Assembly: GCA_012934845.2 (NCBI GenBank) | Contig: WNNJ02000463.1 | Span: 1-64,000, forward strand | Origin: Pomphorhynchus laevis | Lineage: Eukaryota > Acanthocephala > Palaeacanthocephala > Echinorhynchida > Pomphorhynchidae | DNA: 64,000 nucleotides | Direction: 5' to 3' | Shown: positions 1-11,997 of the stretch, in pieces | Layout of the letters: each line of letters begins with the position of its first letter | Numbering within the stretch: the first letter of the stretch is position 1 | Made by a program: the position numbers and the translations under genes | Notes under the pieces: model-generated | Databases searched by the model: none | Seen by the model: only the letters and a program-made list of their open reading frames with translations | Told to the model about the DNA's origin: nothing

Positions 1-117
1 ATCGACGACAACCATCGACGACAACCATCGACGACAACAATCGACGACAACAATCGACGACAACAATCGACGACAACAATCGACGACAACAATCGACGAC
101 AACAATCGACGACAACC
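1..117. repeat. 13-bp minisatellite, nine copies
   Basis: Nine head-to-tail copies of the 13-mer ATCGACGACAAC followed by A or C run from the window edge to base 117. The last repeat base is 13 bases upstream of the first ATG of a LINE ORF1, so this looks like the 5' UTR of that element. The array may extend beyond the window. Tandem repeats in the 5' UTR are known from several LINE clades, where they can act as promoter units; that role is inference here. Confidence 0.9.
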
Positions 118-130
118 ATCGGTTGAAAAA

Positions 131-1155
131 TTGATTGAAATACATTCTTACAAGTTTATGGGAGGACGTAAGAAAACAACTAAGACCGACACCAACTATG
201 GACAACTGCAAGTACAGTGCTCGATACACGACTGCAGCGTCTGGACAACAATCGCCTGCGACAAGAATAAGGCTAAAGAAGACTTCGTATGTGGTTTTTG
301 TGCCAACAAACTAATCTGCAACCTTTCCAATAAGCACATATCAACATCCAACACGTCAACTCAAACTACCCCCGTCGTTTCTAATGTCCTTTCTCCACCC
401 ACCGACCCTGCCACCATATACACTTTCCATTCAATGCCATCTTCACTCCCCTACACCCCACGTCCCGTCCTTCCCGTCTCGTTTCTCAATAACTTGCATC
501 CATCAATCAAAATCACCTCCACCAACATTCACTATCCTTCCACTCATAACCTTTCCTCACATCGCTTGCCACCCTCTTTATTATCATTATCCTCTATGTC
601 TCCCGTCGTCAAACCAAATCCCTCCAAATAATCAACTGCCAGCTCTTCTATCGTGATCTCACCTACTCACGTCAGTCGTCCTCTTTTACGGAAGCGCTTT
701 CCTTCTCGCGATCGTTGCATCATTTCACTAATATCACGCATCCAACTCCTTATCTCCACAAGCACGTCTGGACCACGATGTTCCAGCCTGCAGATCCATC
801 CTCTCGTTTATTGTTCCTGCGGATAAACCATCCTTTTTCAATGACATTTTTCCTGTCGCATTCATCCGTCTAAACAAATCATCACAATCTAGTCCTTCCC
901 AGCCCCCTCTCCTAAAAATTGTTTTCACGCATTGCTCTCACGCGTCTTCTGTCCTCTCTCAACGATTCAAACTCATGTCATCTTCAACCACTCGAATTTT
1001 TCCCGATCGCGCGCCTTCTGAAATCGATAAAATCTCTTCAGCCCGCATCGAAAAACGCCGTCGCGACGAAAACGGCGAAACATCTCTTTCGATCCGAAAC
1101 ATCGACGGAAATTTTCAAGTTGTCCGCGCCCGCCCAAAAATTCGATGGAGCTCCA
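131..1155 (+). pseudogene. LINE ORF1 (nucleic-acid-binding protein), broken
   Basis: The first 166 codons are open from the ATG at 131. A cysteine/histidine cluster (C30, H33, C35, C43, C54, C57) resembles the small PHD-like or zinc-ribbon head found on ORF1 proteins of CR1-superfamily LINEs. A Pro/Ser/Thr-rich linker follows. After the stop near 629 the reading resumes in other frames to about 1155, where the text matches the C-terminal half of the ORF1 of the 43.4 kb copy (which ends with PKIR and stop). The protein presumably coats LINE RNA. Start choice: first ATG after the minisatellite. Confidence 0.75.
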
Positions 1156-3492
1156 TCTCCCCAATGTATCTTCTCCACTAGCCCCTACCACCACTACACA
1201 CGGTTTCCGCCTCGGCCTCCTCAACACTAGATCTATTCTCAATAAATCCGATCTTATCCTCAACCTATTCACCAAGCAATCCATCGATCTCTTCTGTTTC
1301 ACCGAATCCTGGCACTCAGATACCGACGACCTTTCCATTCGCCGTCTGCTCTCTGCCGGTTGCTCCCTAGTCGAATCCGCCCGCCCCCTCAGCTCATGCC
1401 CTTCTAAATTCTCTAATCATGGCGGCATCGTCGCATTCGCGCGTCACCCCGCGTCTCTTCGCAAAATCAATCCCCCTTTCAGTCCTTGCTCTTTTGAATT
1501 GCTCAATTGTCGTTATTCTAACCAGATCACTCTAGATCTCGACATTGTATACCGTCCCGGTTCATCAGCTCCTACAGCCATATTTTTTACCGAACTCGCT
1601 GACCTCCTTTCTCATTGTTCTTTGTCCTCAATCCCTTCAATCGTTCTAGGCGACTTCAATATCCGCCTAGACCTCCCCGCTTCCACGGATTCCATCCGGT
1701 TCATCAACATTCTATCCAACTACAATTACAAACTAATCTCCACTGCCCCCACACATATACTTAATGGCTCACTCGACATCATCGCTGTCCCCGATCATTT
1801 TGTTGCTTATCACGCTTGATCTTACTCGCAACCACACACCTTCTCACACACCTACAATCCTACGTCGCCCTTGGAGAAATCTTGACCTCTCCCTTCTCCG
1901 CTCTGCCTTACTCAAATCGTCTATATCATTACCCACAATAACATATTCATCTCCTCACGATCTCGCCTTTTTTTCGACTCTGAACTCACATCCACTCTCG
2001 ATATTCTCTTGCCCTTCAAGTCTCACCCACACCGTCGCTTACACCGTGCCCCATGGTTTGACATCCAATGCCTACTCTCAAAGCGTCGACTCCGCCATGC
2101 TTTTCGAGTCTATCACCGCTCTCTCAGACGTGATTTCCGCTCGATCACACCGTCTTTCCGTGATTCCTATCTTGCTCTTCTCCGGTCTCATCTCAACCTA
2201 CTACGTACCAAATGCAACTCCTTCTGGCAGCATAAAATCATCACTTCATTCAACTCTAAGACTCTCCGGCATACTTTTAACTCAATCCTTGCTCGATCCT
2301 CTTCGCCGTGCAACATCAATGACAATGATTATTCGTCATTTCTCCAGACTAAAGTATCAACGTTAATCTCTCACACCCCGGTCTCCAACCTATCCCACTC
2401 TGCCCAGTCTAGCATCATCCTTCCGGAACTCTTTCATCATCTCGCTGTCTCACCTACAAAAGTATCATCTGTCCTCATGTCCTTACCGAACAAAACCTCA
2501 CCTGCCGATCCCCTGCCTACTCACATATTAAAATCTATATGCTCATAGATATCCCTAATTCTCACAACCTTGTTTAACTCGTCCATCCGCAGTCGTATCT
2601 TCCATTCACACTGGAAATCCGCAATCGTTCGTCCCCTCCTTAAGAAACAATCGCTCGACCCCTCCCTTCTAGATATTGCCACATTTCACTACTCCCTACT
2701 CTTTCTAAGCTCTTAGAACGCCTCATCTTAATGCAGATCAACGCTTATCTCTCCTCATCCTATCTGTACCCTCCTTTCTAATCCGCTTTCCGATCTAATC
2801 ACTCCACAGAAATCGCATGCATAAAAGTGTACAACGACTTACTCATTTCTCGAGACAAGGCTCTATATAGTGTTCTCATCTCCCTCGACATTTCCTCCGC
2901 ATTCGACATTGTCGACCACTCCGTCCTCAATCGCAAGCATACCAATCGCAAGCATACGGAAATGATATCAGTTGCTGGCAAGCTAAATTACTAATTATGG
3001 AGTTAGTCCCTATCTTAGCTTCCTTTTTCACAAGGAGATTTCAATCAGCGATCTTTCCTGGCTGTCTAAAGTCGTCTAAAGTGATACACATTTCAAATGA
3101 TAAAACTGGGCACAACTTTCTGCAAATTGTTGAGTCTGTGCTCCTACGTCTCCATCGATTTGACCACACATTCACATATCTTGCCCAACTCTCCTAGCTT
3201 ACCATCCACATCCGCATACAACTCCGCCTTATTCTCGTAACTTTTCGTGTCATCGCTGTCGGCTCCCCATCGTTCATCAACCTCCCTTCCTTAGACGACA
3301 CTTGTTCCACATCGCTATCACTGTGTTCCCGTAATTCCCTCTTACCCTACATTCCCAATTACTCAAAACTACGGTCTCCGATCCTTTCTCGTCGCCGTTC
3401 ACTCGCCTGGAATCAGCTCCCACTCGACGTCCACCGTGCTCCCTCCTTTAGTGTAATCAAATGTCGCATCCGCACCCACCTCCTAGAAACAT
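1145..3492 (+). pseudogene. LINE ORF2 (endonuclease-reverse transcriptase), broken
   Basis: The endonuclease part is open for 224 codons and carries the family motifs in order: LLNTRSILNK, TESWHSD, GGIVAFAR, YRPGSS and GDFNIRLD (magnesium and catalytic residues of the APE fold). The SDH motif and the RT follow in other frames. A short RT tract around 2.86-2.93 kb gives SLDISSAFDIVDHSVL (RT motif A), and the 3.1-3.5 kb stretch matches the C-terminal region of the better copy. The part that would hold the YADD box is missing, so this copy could not have driven its own transposition. It overlaps the end of ORF1 by about 10 bases. Confidence 0.8.
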
Positions 3493-3572
3493 AATTTAAT
3501 TTTTTTTGTTGTGGTGGTCATGTGGGCGTGCGCCGGCACGCATTTGCCACGTGAGAATAAATCTTTTTTTAA

Positions 3573-3845
3573 AGATTACTTTGAATTCCTGTTTTGGGAA
3601 TTTGCTTGAATTATGTTTTCGCAAAATATTTCTAAACACTTATAATGCTGTCCTGGGTGATGATTAATCTGCTTATCGACAAAATCAGTCAATGGTTAAC
3701 GCTCTTTTGCTTCTACAAAAAAAGAGTTATCGTCATTTTGTACAGTTTCACTTCATGCATCCCAATTTGAATTTAGACAGATTTTGAAAAAGCATTCGAG
3801 AGTGCATATCATAATATTCTATTGAATAAACTGTAGATCAGTGAT
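3573..3845 (+). mobile_element. Older LINE fragment, RT part (left piece)
   Basis: One frame around 3783-3836 reads DFEKAFESAYHNILLNKL, a good match to RT motif A of Jockey/CR1-type LINEs. The sequence is AT-rich, unlike the neighbouring LINE copies, which suggests greater age. The same element appears to continue at 4546, so the minus-strand LINE between 3846 and 4545 was inserted into it. Confidence 0.6.
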
Positions 3846-4545
3846 TTTCCTTACGTGGCAAATACGTGCTGGCGCACGCTTACATGACTACGAAGAAAAA
3901 ACAAAGTCTAAATCATGTGTAGAGAATGTTGGAACGAAGGAGGTATTTGAATGTGATAAAGGCGGGAGCACTGCGGACGTCATTAATTTCCTCGTGGAGT
4001 ACGAGGAAATTTCGGGAACGCAGCGATAAAGAGGTGGGGTGAGTGTCATCTAAGAAAGGAAGGTTGATGAACGATGGGGAGACGACTGCGATGATACAAA
4101 AAGTTACGAGAAGGCGAAGTTTTATGCGGGTATGGATGGTGGGCCAGGAGATTTGGGCAATATATGTGGATGTATGGTCGAAGCGACGGAGAAGTAGGAG
4201 CACAATAACGACGGGATTGATGATACGTTGTAGGGTAGGATGCTAGATTTTAGAGAATTGGCAAAAAGGCTGAGTCGGTAATCAATTTTAGGGAATATAA
4301 GCGATGAAAGAAGAGACATACAAGGACGGAAGTCGATAAGGGGGCGGATACGGCGGATGTCACGGAAAATTGATTTAGACGAGCGGACCTTGTGGCGGAC
4401 GAAGGATTTAATGGAAATGTGATCATCGAAATGGAATCATAAAATGTGAGATTGTGGACTACGGGGATGATTGATGAGGCAAAAGATACATGAGGAGATA
4501 TGTTAGGTTGACGAGGGATGATCCACATTATTTTGGACTTAAAGT
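3846..4545 (-). mobile_element. L2/CR1-like LINE, copy 3, 5'-truncated
   Basis: A minus-strand copy of the same family as copy 1, holding only the region from just after the YADD box (a MWIIPRQPN reading, 4528 leftward) to the 3' hairpin at 3865-3880. It lies tail-to-tail with copy 1. Reading frames are broken in several places. 5' truncation is typical of LINE target-primed reverse transcription. The conserved 3' end (hairpin plus GCCAC) marks where the element stops. Confidence 0.8.
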
Positions 4546-5235
4546 CATTGGTTGTGTCTTGAGAATTAAATTAAATTTCTGAGTTTAAAGTCATTGATTG
4601 ACCATGGATTTTAGGTCATGGTATGTTAAGGGTTTAAGGTCATGGATTGGTGTCCTGAGAATAAAATTAAATTTCTCGAAATGTAAAGTAATACTGTTTT
4701 GTCCATATCACAGACGATCTTTATATATATCACATATTTCACTTTATGATAGAAATGTTAATATGATAAATAGAAAATACTAGGTATTATATTTGTTCAA
4801 GATATATCCTCGAATGCTCACCTCAGCAAAGTAGTCATACAATGTTCTTCGAGGCTATTTCTATTGTGAAGACTAAAAAGAGACGGCTTACCTTCTCAGT
4901 ATCTCCGGTATGTTTACAAATGGCATATTCAGCCAATCTTGACATATTCTTATCAATTATTTATGGATTGCTGTAAGTATTTGATTTTAAACTTATCGAA
5001 GATACATAATCTAGCAAGCAAGATTTGTTGTGTCCCTTTCGTAACATTGGAAGTAATCCTCTCTAGCATACACGTGAAGAAAGCGGTATCTTTACAAAAT
5101 TTGAAGCATTTCCTTGAGTTTTTCTCGTTGAATAGTGCTGACAATCATAACTTAAGACAACATAAAACTGGAGATACCATTTGTTTAAACGGTAGAATCA
5201 AAAAAGTGTTTTCTCATTTGATGTTTGTCTTTTGA
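4546..5235 (+). mobile_element. Older LINE fragment, post-RT part (right piece)
   Basis: A reading around 4640-4700 gives LRIKLNFSKCKVILF, which matches the block after the YADD box of LINE RTs (the LN-SKC motif). Weaker matches continue to the 98-codon open frame at 4939-5235. This is probably the continuation of the piece at 3573-3845. At 4545-4680 a short segment containing GAATTAAATTAAATTTCT is partly duplicated, so the junction was reworked. The exact clade cannot be fixed. Confidence 0.55.
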
Positions 5236-5494
5236 AATCAATATTGTAACATTTGTTTTATCTTCTTTTCGATTTTGAAATCTCTTGTAATATTATTTTT
5301 TTCCATTCGTGTACTTTTTCTCTGTTATTCTTTTTTCTCTATTCATTTCGATTTTGAAATCTCTTGTAATATTAATTTTTGCTTGTATTTTTTCTAAGCT
5401 AATATATTTAGCTATTTTACAAGCTATAATGAAAATCAGGATGAGTAAAGTGACTGTCGGAGAATCAAAAGCGAACAAAAATCAAACGAGTTTT
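5236..5494. repeat. T-rich spacer with an 80-bp tandem duplication
   Basis: The block beginning GATTTTGAAATCTCTTGTAA occurs twice, near 5271 and 5351, as an 80-bp direct repeat in pyrimidine-rich sequence. No coding or RNA signal is seen. Confidence 0.7.
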
Positions 5495-5534
5495 CCATGA
5501 AATATGTACGATTTTGCAGGTAATAAGTTGATTA

Positions 5535-6555
5535 CTACCACCATTCTCGACAACAAGGTTAGTGTTTTAACATCTGATGATGTACTGGGAGCGGGGGTAC
5601 TCCCCCAAACCACAAGCCTGAAAATCTGATTATAATTACACTTACACAGCCTCAAGAAAGACACAAGTTGTTCAATATTTTTCTTGGTCAATTCGAAATC
5701 AATTACACTAATCGAGTTGTGTTTGAATATGTAAAATTATATGAAACGGAAATAAAAGTCTCCTTCGCAACTAGTGATCTCGCAAAGGAGTACGAGCTAT
5801 TTTTTCAATTCCAAGCTAAAGCATTTTGGCACTATTCAATTTAAGCCTATACAGGCTTCACTGAAGATCAATGATATTCCTCCACATCTAGAGGATAAGG
5901 ATGTGGAATCTCTAAAAAAGATCTTCAAACTATCTACTTTCAGGCAAGTCATGAGTAAAAATGGCTTTAATCTTCAGATAGTGTTCTGCTCCTCCTCTAT
6001 AGACCAGGCGGAGGTTCTAGCTAATTCTGCCTTCAACCATTTTTAGGGTACAATATAAAGTTCACAATACTCGATGCCGACGATCTCACCTACCCCCACT
6101 GCAATGTGTGCCATCAGTGGGGGCACCGGGGCTCTAATTGTTCTCGCAAAAAACGTGTGGAATCTGCAGCCACGACTCCTGCGAAGGCCTAATGATGGGG
6201 GTTAAATGTGGGGCATAACCCCTCTGCTCCAATTGTGGTGGTGACCACCCAGCGTGGTCCCGTAAATGCTCTTTCTTTAAGAAATACAGGAACAGTTTTG
6301 CTCGTACAGCTCAAGCCAAGCAAGATTCTGCAAGCTTTTCTACAGCTGCCTCATGCATGTCCGATAAGGACATTTTCCACATTTTAGATTCCAACAAAAA
6401 ATCAGTCATAAAACAAATGGAAGGGATAGCGGCCGGTATTATGGCAGCATTATATTCCTCTCCCGCCGTTTCAGTACAACGAGTCGTGTCTGAGTCCAAA
6501 AAGAGGGTGACCTCGGCCCATGCAGTATCCCTATCAAGATTGGCAAGCTTTTAAA
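5535..6555 (+). pseudogene. LINE gag-like ORF1 with CCHC zinc knuckles, broken
   Basis: The open block 5774-6046 (SLKINDIPPHLEDKD) aligns with SLKISNLRTHLEDED in the 38.8 kb copy, so this is a conserved gag segment, perhaps an RRM-like fold. Two zinc knuckles follow: CNVCHQWGHRGSNC near 6100 (C-x2-C-x4-H-x4-C) and CSNCGGDHPAWSRKC near 6230. The tail to 6554 is a helix-rich 65-codon open block. Several frame changes separate these parts. The zinc knuckles imply RNA binding in the ribonucleoprotein. Confidence 0.7.
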
Positions 6556-6707
6556 GTATAAGGTCACGATCGTTTCATCGGGAAATAAAGATAATGCCCA
6601 TGGGCAAGTGCCCACTCCGGATAGCGTTAGTGGTGGAGGGGGAACCACTCTGCCTCTAGCTCTGTCTAGGTAGGGTGGCGGCAATCCCATACAGCTGACC
6701 TAACACA

Positions 6708-9143
6708 ATGCAGAGTATTCGTGAGGCTTTTTCACTGAATATTCTTCAGTGGAATTCGGGAGGAGCTTCTGCCCTTAGACTTCTATCTGGTAGAGATGCG
6801 TATGTTATAGTTCTTCAGGAGACACGGTCTATCCGTCTCCCCCAGGACATTACTCGATTCATCCCTAACCACATTTGTTCCCACAATACTCCGTACATAA
6901 CCCCGTCACACTCCTCTTCATCTCAAGGACTCTTGACCTTAGTTAAATGCTCTTTAAGATACTCCCTTCTTTTAAATTATTATTGTCCAGCCCTTTCTTA
7001 TTTAGTACTTTCACTCTGTAAGAACGGTAAACGCTTCAGTCTAGCCAATGTCTACATCCGGCCAGGGGAGATTCACAAGAACCGTGACCTCCTGGATAGG
7101 ATAATTGACAGCGGTTATGACATGGCACTAGGTGACTTCAACGACAGAACTGATCGTTGGATTAATGCAGCACTCCGAAGAGCCAGGAACGGTTATCTTA
7201 TTCATTAACCTCCTTCCCCCACCTTTTATTGCACATCAACGAATTCACTCCTCGATTTATTACTGTTCCATGAGAGGTGGTTGTTAAAACCCTTCTGTAC
7301 AGAGCAGTCGCGACAACATCTGTCCACCTCTCATAACCTAATTCGCTGGCGGATAGAAGAGAATACGCTGCTTAGAAGAAAATTCCACTTTGACCCTATC
7401 AGATTGGCTTTCTTTCAGTTAGCTATCCAACGCTTCCCCCGAATTGGCAATGGGAGTTTAACCGAAATTAATTCCTACCTATCTTCGCAAGCTACCGCAT
7501 TGCAAACGACAACCTATAAGGGTCGCATGTTTAGTCCCACTCCAACAAAACTCAAGACCTTAGCATATTTGCTCCGTCCACCCTAATCTCTCTGCTTCTG
7601 CCAGGCAAGTTCTCTCGAAAGAATATTGGAGCACTAGGTACAGGTTCCAACTGGGTAAAGATAGGGCTAACATCGCTTCCCTTAATCCATCTCAGTCTTC
7701 CTTCTGAAAGATATTCAAGAAAGTAGAAGTTTGTCTGTTGGAGGGATAGAGCATTGGGTTGGATAGGTAGTATAGGTCTTGATAAAGTTTTGGAGGAGTC
7801 ACTATCCCTACATAATTATGGAGCCACTCAATAACCGCAACCAATCCCGCCTTGGGGAGACTTCAGGAGTATAGACTTATCTGTCACAGATATTCTCAAC
7901 GCCTGGGGGCCTCTTCCGGGCACCTCCAAATTCGTCGCTGCACTCTCGTCTCTTGTCTGTCAGCTTTTGACAGTAGAACAAAAATGGGAGGTGGCCGTCA
8001 CAATGCTATTAGCCACCCCATTTGATGTGGCCGGCATCAACATTAGTAGGAGAATTTTTATACCTAAAAAGTATCCGGTCTCTTGCCCTAAAGACCTGCG
8101 GCTCATTTCGATTCAAAATTCTCTCGTCTCGATCTACGAAAAAGCGCTTGCGCGTAGAATCCGCGTTCATCTAAGTAGGCGTAATTTAATCCCACTCACT
8201 CGGTCCATTTAGCGGTTGGTGAAGTGCATCGGTTTTGTCATGAGAATAGTCATCAACTCGCTGTGGCTGTTTTCCTTGATTTTTCCGCTGCATTTGACCG
8301 CATCTCCATTTCCTTTGTTATCTCTTCTCTCAGGTCCCTCGGGTTGCCTGCGAGAATTGTTTTACAGGGTGGAAATACTGCTGTACACCAAGCGATTCTT
8401 TTATGAAGACGACCCTGATGCGCGTCAGTTCTACCCTATTACAGGTGTGCCACAAGGCTCCCCTCTCGCCTATATTATTTCTTGCTGCCTCCATTGAACT
8501 CTTTAAAATATTTTAACGCAAACAACGTCTAGTGGTATACACTGATGATACTACAGCACTGTTTTCTGGACGCAGGTGTAAAGACGTAGTCTCGGACATC
8601 AGCCGTTTCTTTTTAAGATTAAAAGACCAGTTAACCCGGTCCAATCTTATTTTAAACTCTACCAAATCGCAGGTGGTTGTCTTTCATGGCGCCCCTGCAA
8701 CAAAACAAAAACTTAAGAGATTAGCACTCTCTGCCCTCTCCTCCATTTTGATTAATCAACCCTTTCCAGTCTTCACAAGTCGAGTAAAATACCTGGGGTT
8801 CACCGTTACGGTGAACTGGTCGGCGAAAGACGACCTGGATAAACTTAAACGTAGCCTGAAGAGAGCTAGGTGGGCCCTGAAACGGGCCCAGCATCTGTCA
8901 TTAATAGGGAAAACCCAGGTGCGCCTCTGGGGCACCTGGGCTATCTCGGGATTAGTCTTCTTTTCTAGAGGACGTCCCCCAGAGCAAAGGGGAAGGTTTC
9001 ACAAGCTGCTCATCTCGCGTTTACCCAGCATAGTCCGCTCTGATTGGACTCTTCAGGGAGTGAATGACTCCTGGTGGTTCAGTCGAAGGGCGGCGTGTTG
9101 GATTGGCTGTGGGGCTCGGATTTCACTGGACCTAAGGCCATGA
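6708..9143 (+). pseudogene. LINE endonuclease-reverse transcriptase, broken
   Basis: The endonuclease begins with an ATG at 6708 (NILQWNSGG, LQETRS, VYIRPG, GDFNDR) and is open for 166 codons. After a damaged linker (7281-7586 open), the RT is recognisable at 7967-8212 (fingers, RLISIQNSLVSIYEK), 8216-8497 (VFLDFSAAFDRI in one frame and GVPQGSPLAY in another) and 8532-9143 (VYTDDTTALFSG, where YTDD replaces the usual YADD, then SKSQV/KYLGF-type post-RT motifs). The last 203 codons are open. Several frameshifts and stops make it non-functional. Confidence 0.8.
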
Positions 9144-9262
9144 TGGTAGAAGACATCAGCAGAAGAGTCAGGTAGTTGTTATGACTTGTTTTCTTTTCGT
9201 TTTCTTACTTAATTTAACTTATTTATTTATGTATTATTTTGCTTAAGAAAATCTTTATTATC

Positions 9263-9489
9263 AACTACCTCGCCGAATCGTACGTATCGAACATTTCCGG
9301 TTCAATGACCTATCACGAATCTCTAAAAAGAGCTAAATACGAGGAGAGAGTGCAACAGCTTGAACGAGGTTTCTTCATCCCCTTTATCCTAGCGGGCAAT
9401 GGTGGCCTTGGAGATGGCGCTCGGGATGTACTACAAAAGATCGCATCTAGACAATCTGCAAAACGTCCAACTGCACTTACACACAGTGT
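9263..9489 (+). mobile_element. RLE-type LINE fragment A (C-terminal endonuclease piece)
   Basis: The reading MTYHESLKRAKYEERVQQ followed by RGFFIPFILAGNGGLG matches, block for block, the C-terminal domain of the element at 12.0-13.5 kb (FTYHETRKNAKYAKRI, GGIFTPLIFSTCGGIG). In restriction-endonuclease-type LINEs this domain follows the RT and cuts the target. Only about 75 codons survive. It is bounded on the left by the 3' end of the gag-bearing LINE and on the right by an antisense LINE. Confidence 0.65.
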
Positions 9490-11997
9490 ATCAACCGTAC
9501 AAGCTGTACAAGTGTACAAATGCGTACAAGCTGTACGCTTACAAGTCCACATACAAAAATTAAAAAGTCAAGCAGATAAATTGTTCAAATGGAATCGGAT
9601 TTGTCGTTTGAAGCACGGCAGGGAAGTTGATTGGCGTATATGAATGGGCAGATAGTTCCACGATAGAGGAGCAGCCACCAGGAAGGAGCGGAGTCCAAAG
9701 GAGGTAGAGTAGTTTGGGACATGTAAAAGAAGGGAATTACAGGAACGCAAGGAACAGTAAACAGGACGAGAATTATCAAGAAAAGGAAGATTGAGAAATG
9801 AAGGGGTATGAAAAGTTACAAGGCGGAAAGCAATGATAAGAAGACGAATTTGAACACTTCAATAAATTGTAGGCAAATCGAGAGAAGCAAGATGGTAGGA
9901 TGTTTGATCAAGACGACGAAGACGGAGGAGAATTCGAACGGCTGCGTTGACGATGCGTTGTAGGGGAAGAAGAGTTGATTTAGGTGAGTTGGAAAATAGA
10001 CTAAGACAATAATCGAGTCTAGAAAAAAGGAGAGAAGATATGAGAGTCATACAAGAAGGGAAATCGATCAATCTACGAACTTGACGGAGGTTGCGGAGTA
10101 TCAAGGTAGATGAGCGTACTTTATCTCTAACGAAAGGTTTAAGTGAAAGTCGGTTGTCAAAATGGAAACCTAGGAAAACGAGATTATCAACGATAGGAAT
10201 AATTGTAGAATTTAATGATACGGAGGGAGGTTCTAAGCCGAGGCGTCGAGGTAGAATCCACATAATTTTGGATTTATCAGGATTCAGAGAAAGGCGAAGA
10301 GAAGAAAGATGATTGGAAAGACAAGACAGTCGGAAGCATAAACACTAAGATCGTGAATACGATAAACAGGTGCATGAGCATAGATGAGAATGTCATCAGC
10401 ATATTGCATAACATGGAAGTCAAATTTATGAGAAATCGAAGACAAATCACCGAGAAGAAGAGAGAAAAGCATAGGGCCTAATACGGAGCCTTGTGGAACA
10501 CCGGACGGAATGGACGAAGGATGGGTGAGAGTAGAGTTAGAATAGACGCGAAATGTACGGTTTGATAGATATGAAGAAAATCATGGTAAAGTGGGTAAAG
10601 AGAAGCCATAATCATGACGAAGGCGATGGAGAAGAATCGAGTGATCGACGATGTCAAAAGCAGACGATAGATCAAGAGAAACTATGACACTACATAATTT
10701 ATGATCGCGCGATATGAGTAAGTAGTTATAAACTTTAAGACATGCAATTTCGGTAGAGTAATTAGATCGAAAAGCGGCTTGGAAAGGAGAAAATAAATTA
10801 GAGGAAAAGAGATATGTATATACTTGCTTAAGAACGAGACGCTCAAGGTGTTTAGAGAGGGTTGGGAGAAGTGAAATAGGACGGTACGAAGATGGTAGTG
10901 AGGAGTCGAGAGATTGTTTTTTGATAAGAGGACGAAAAGTGGTGCAATTCCAGATAGAAGGAAATGTACGACTACGGATGGACGATTTGAACAATGTGGT
11001 TAGGAAGGGTAAGATAGAGGAGCGGATATTTTTAAGCAAGTGAGTGGGAATTGGGTCAGAAGGAGAGGTTCTATTAGGTAATGACAGCAGAACCGAAGAA
11101 ATTTCATCAGACGAAACGGCAAGAAAGTGGAATAGTTCTGGGAGGGAAGTATTTAAAGAGAAGAGTGGTTACAAGGGGCTATGGGTAGTAGGGAAAGTAA
11201 ATTAGATTGCTTAGTTTGTAGATAAAAAGAAAATTCATCGGGATTTATATTACAATGGGTAGATGATCGTGAAAGAATTGAGTTTAAGATTTTCCAATGA
11301 GATTTAGAGTTGCAAGATGACTTGAGTGATTTCGTCAAAAGAGAGTACGTTTAGTACGTATAAGAATGATATGTGAACGGCGTTGAGAAAAGTAGGAATC
11401 ACGAAGATTTGGAGGGAGTGAGTTGGGAGAGCGTTTAAGAAAGCGTTTATACATACGAAAAGGTTGACGTAGTCGACGCTTAGAAAGACTGCATTCAGAA
11501 TCGAACCAGGGAGCATTGCGCAAGCGCTGGGAACGTCGAAGTCGACTAGGCAGAAGGTTATTGAGGATCGACGTAAGTTCATAATCAAACAGAATGCAGA
11601 GATCATCGGGAGAGAGATAGTTAAGAGGAAGTGAAAAGAGTGAAGAATTGAGTAAGGCTGTGCAGAGAATAGGGATATCGAGAAGCTTCCAGGGTCGACT
11701 TGGTGTAGATAATGGTAAAGGCGGAGAAGGAGGTTAGGGACAAGTAAGAGTGACAAGGAAATGATCGGACAAACCAGGATCAGTAATTGACAAGGAGGTA
11801 TAGTCATTGAAGCAGTTAGGAACAGCAATGATGTCGAGAGCACCGCCGAGAATATGAGTTGGGCTTGTTGAAAGTAATTTATAGTTAAAATCAGAAATAA
11901 AGATTAGTTAAATTGATAGAGTCGGAGTCAGACGGGCGATCAAGACGAATGTTAAAGTCACTGAGAATTAATGAAGGAGTATAAGACTCATGCTTTG
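9490..11997 (-). mobile_element. L2/CR1-like LINE, copy 4 (5'-truncated, minus strand)
   Basis: Minus-strand relative of copies 1-3 but a different subfamily. It reads from the end of the endonuclease (SDFNIRLDRPSDSDS near 11,950) through RT (YRPISLLPTLSKHLERL and SLDLSSAFDIVDHSIL in the 152-codon block 10,581-11,039; a GVPQGSVLG-type box antisense near 10,480; MQYADDILIYAHA near 10,400) to the post-RT block 9,859-10,263 (MWILPRRLG, FLGFHFDN) and the C-terminal block 9,568-9,750. The 3' UTR hairpin (GCGUAC/GUACGC) lies at 9,522-9,538. YADD is intact, but the ORF is broken in several places and most of the endonuclease is gone. Confidence 0.85.

Larger units (their letters stand above)
118..3572 (+). 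mobile_element. L2/CR1-superfamily LINE, copy 1 (degenerate, near full length)
   Basis: A two-ORF non-LTR retrotransposon in CG- and C-rich sequence that stands out from the AT-rich host. It has an ORF1 with a zinc-binding head, an apurinic-like endonuclease, remnants of reverse transcriptase, a C-terminal domain, and a short 3' UTR ending in a hairpin (GCGUGC/GCACGC, 3526-3541) and AATAAA-like tail. It is a close relative of the copy at 43.4-47.1 kb. Its ORFs are broken by stops and frameshifts and part of the RT is missing around 2.9-3.1 kb, so it is not autonomous. The clade call rests on endonuclease and RT motifs only; L2, Rex1 or another CR1-superfamily clade are all possible. Confidence 0.85.
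5495..9262 (+). mobile_element. Gag-bearing Jockey/I-like LINE, copy A (degenerate)
   Basis: A second LINE lineage, unrelated in sequence to copies 1-5. In order: a gag-like ORF1 with two CCHC zinc knuckles, an endonuclease, RT and a C-terminal domain, then a T-rich 3' UTR ending in AAAATCTTTATTAT near 9262. The same start and end recur in the shortened copy at 38.45-40.09 kb, which helps define the borders. The frames are open in blocks of 60-200 codons with breaks between them. Zinc knuckles in ORF1 plus a YTDD-type RT favour the Jockey/I/R1 group; the exact clade is unsettled. Confidence 0.8.
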
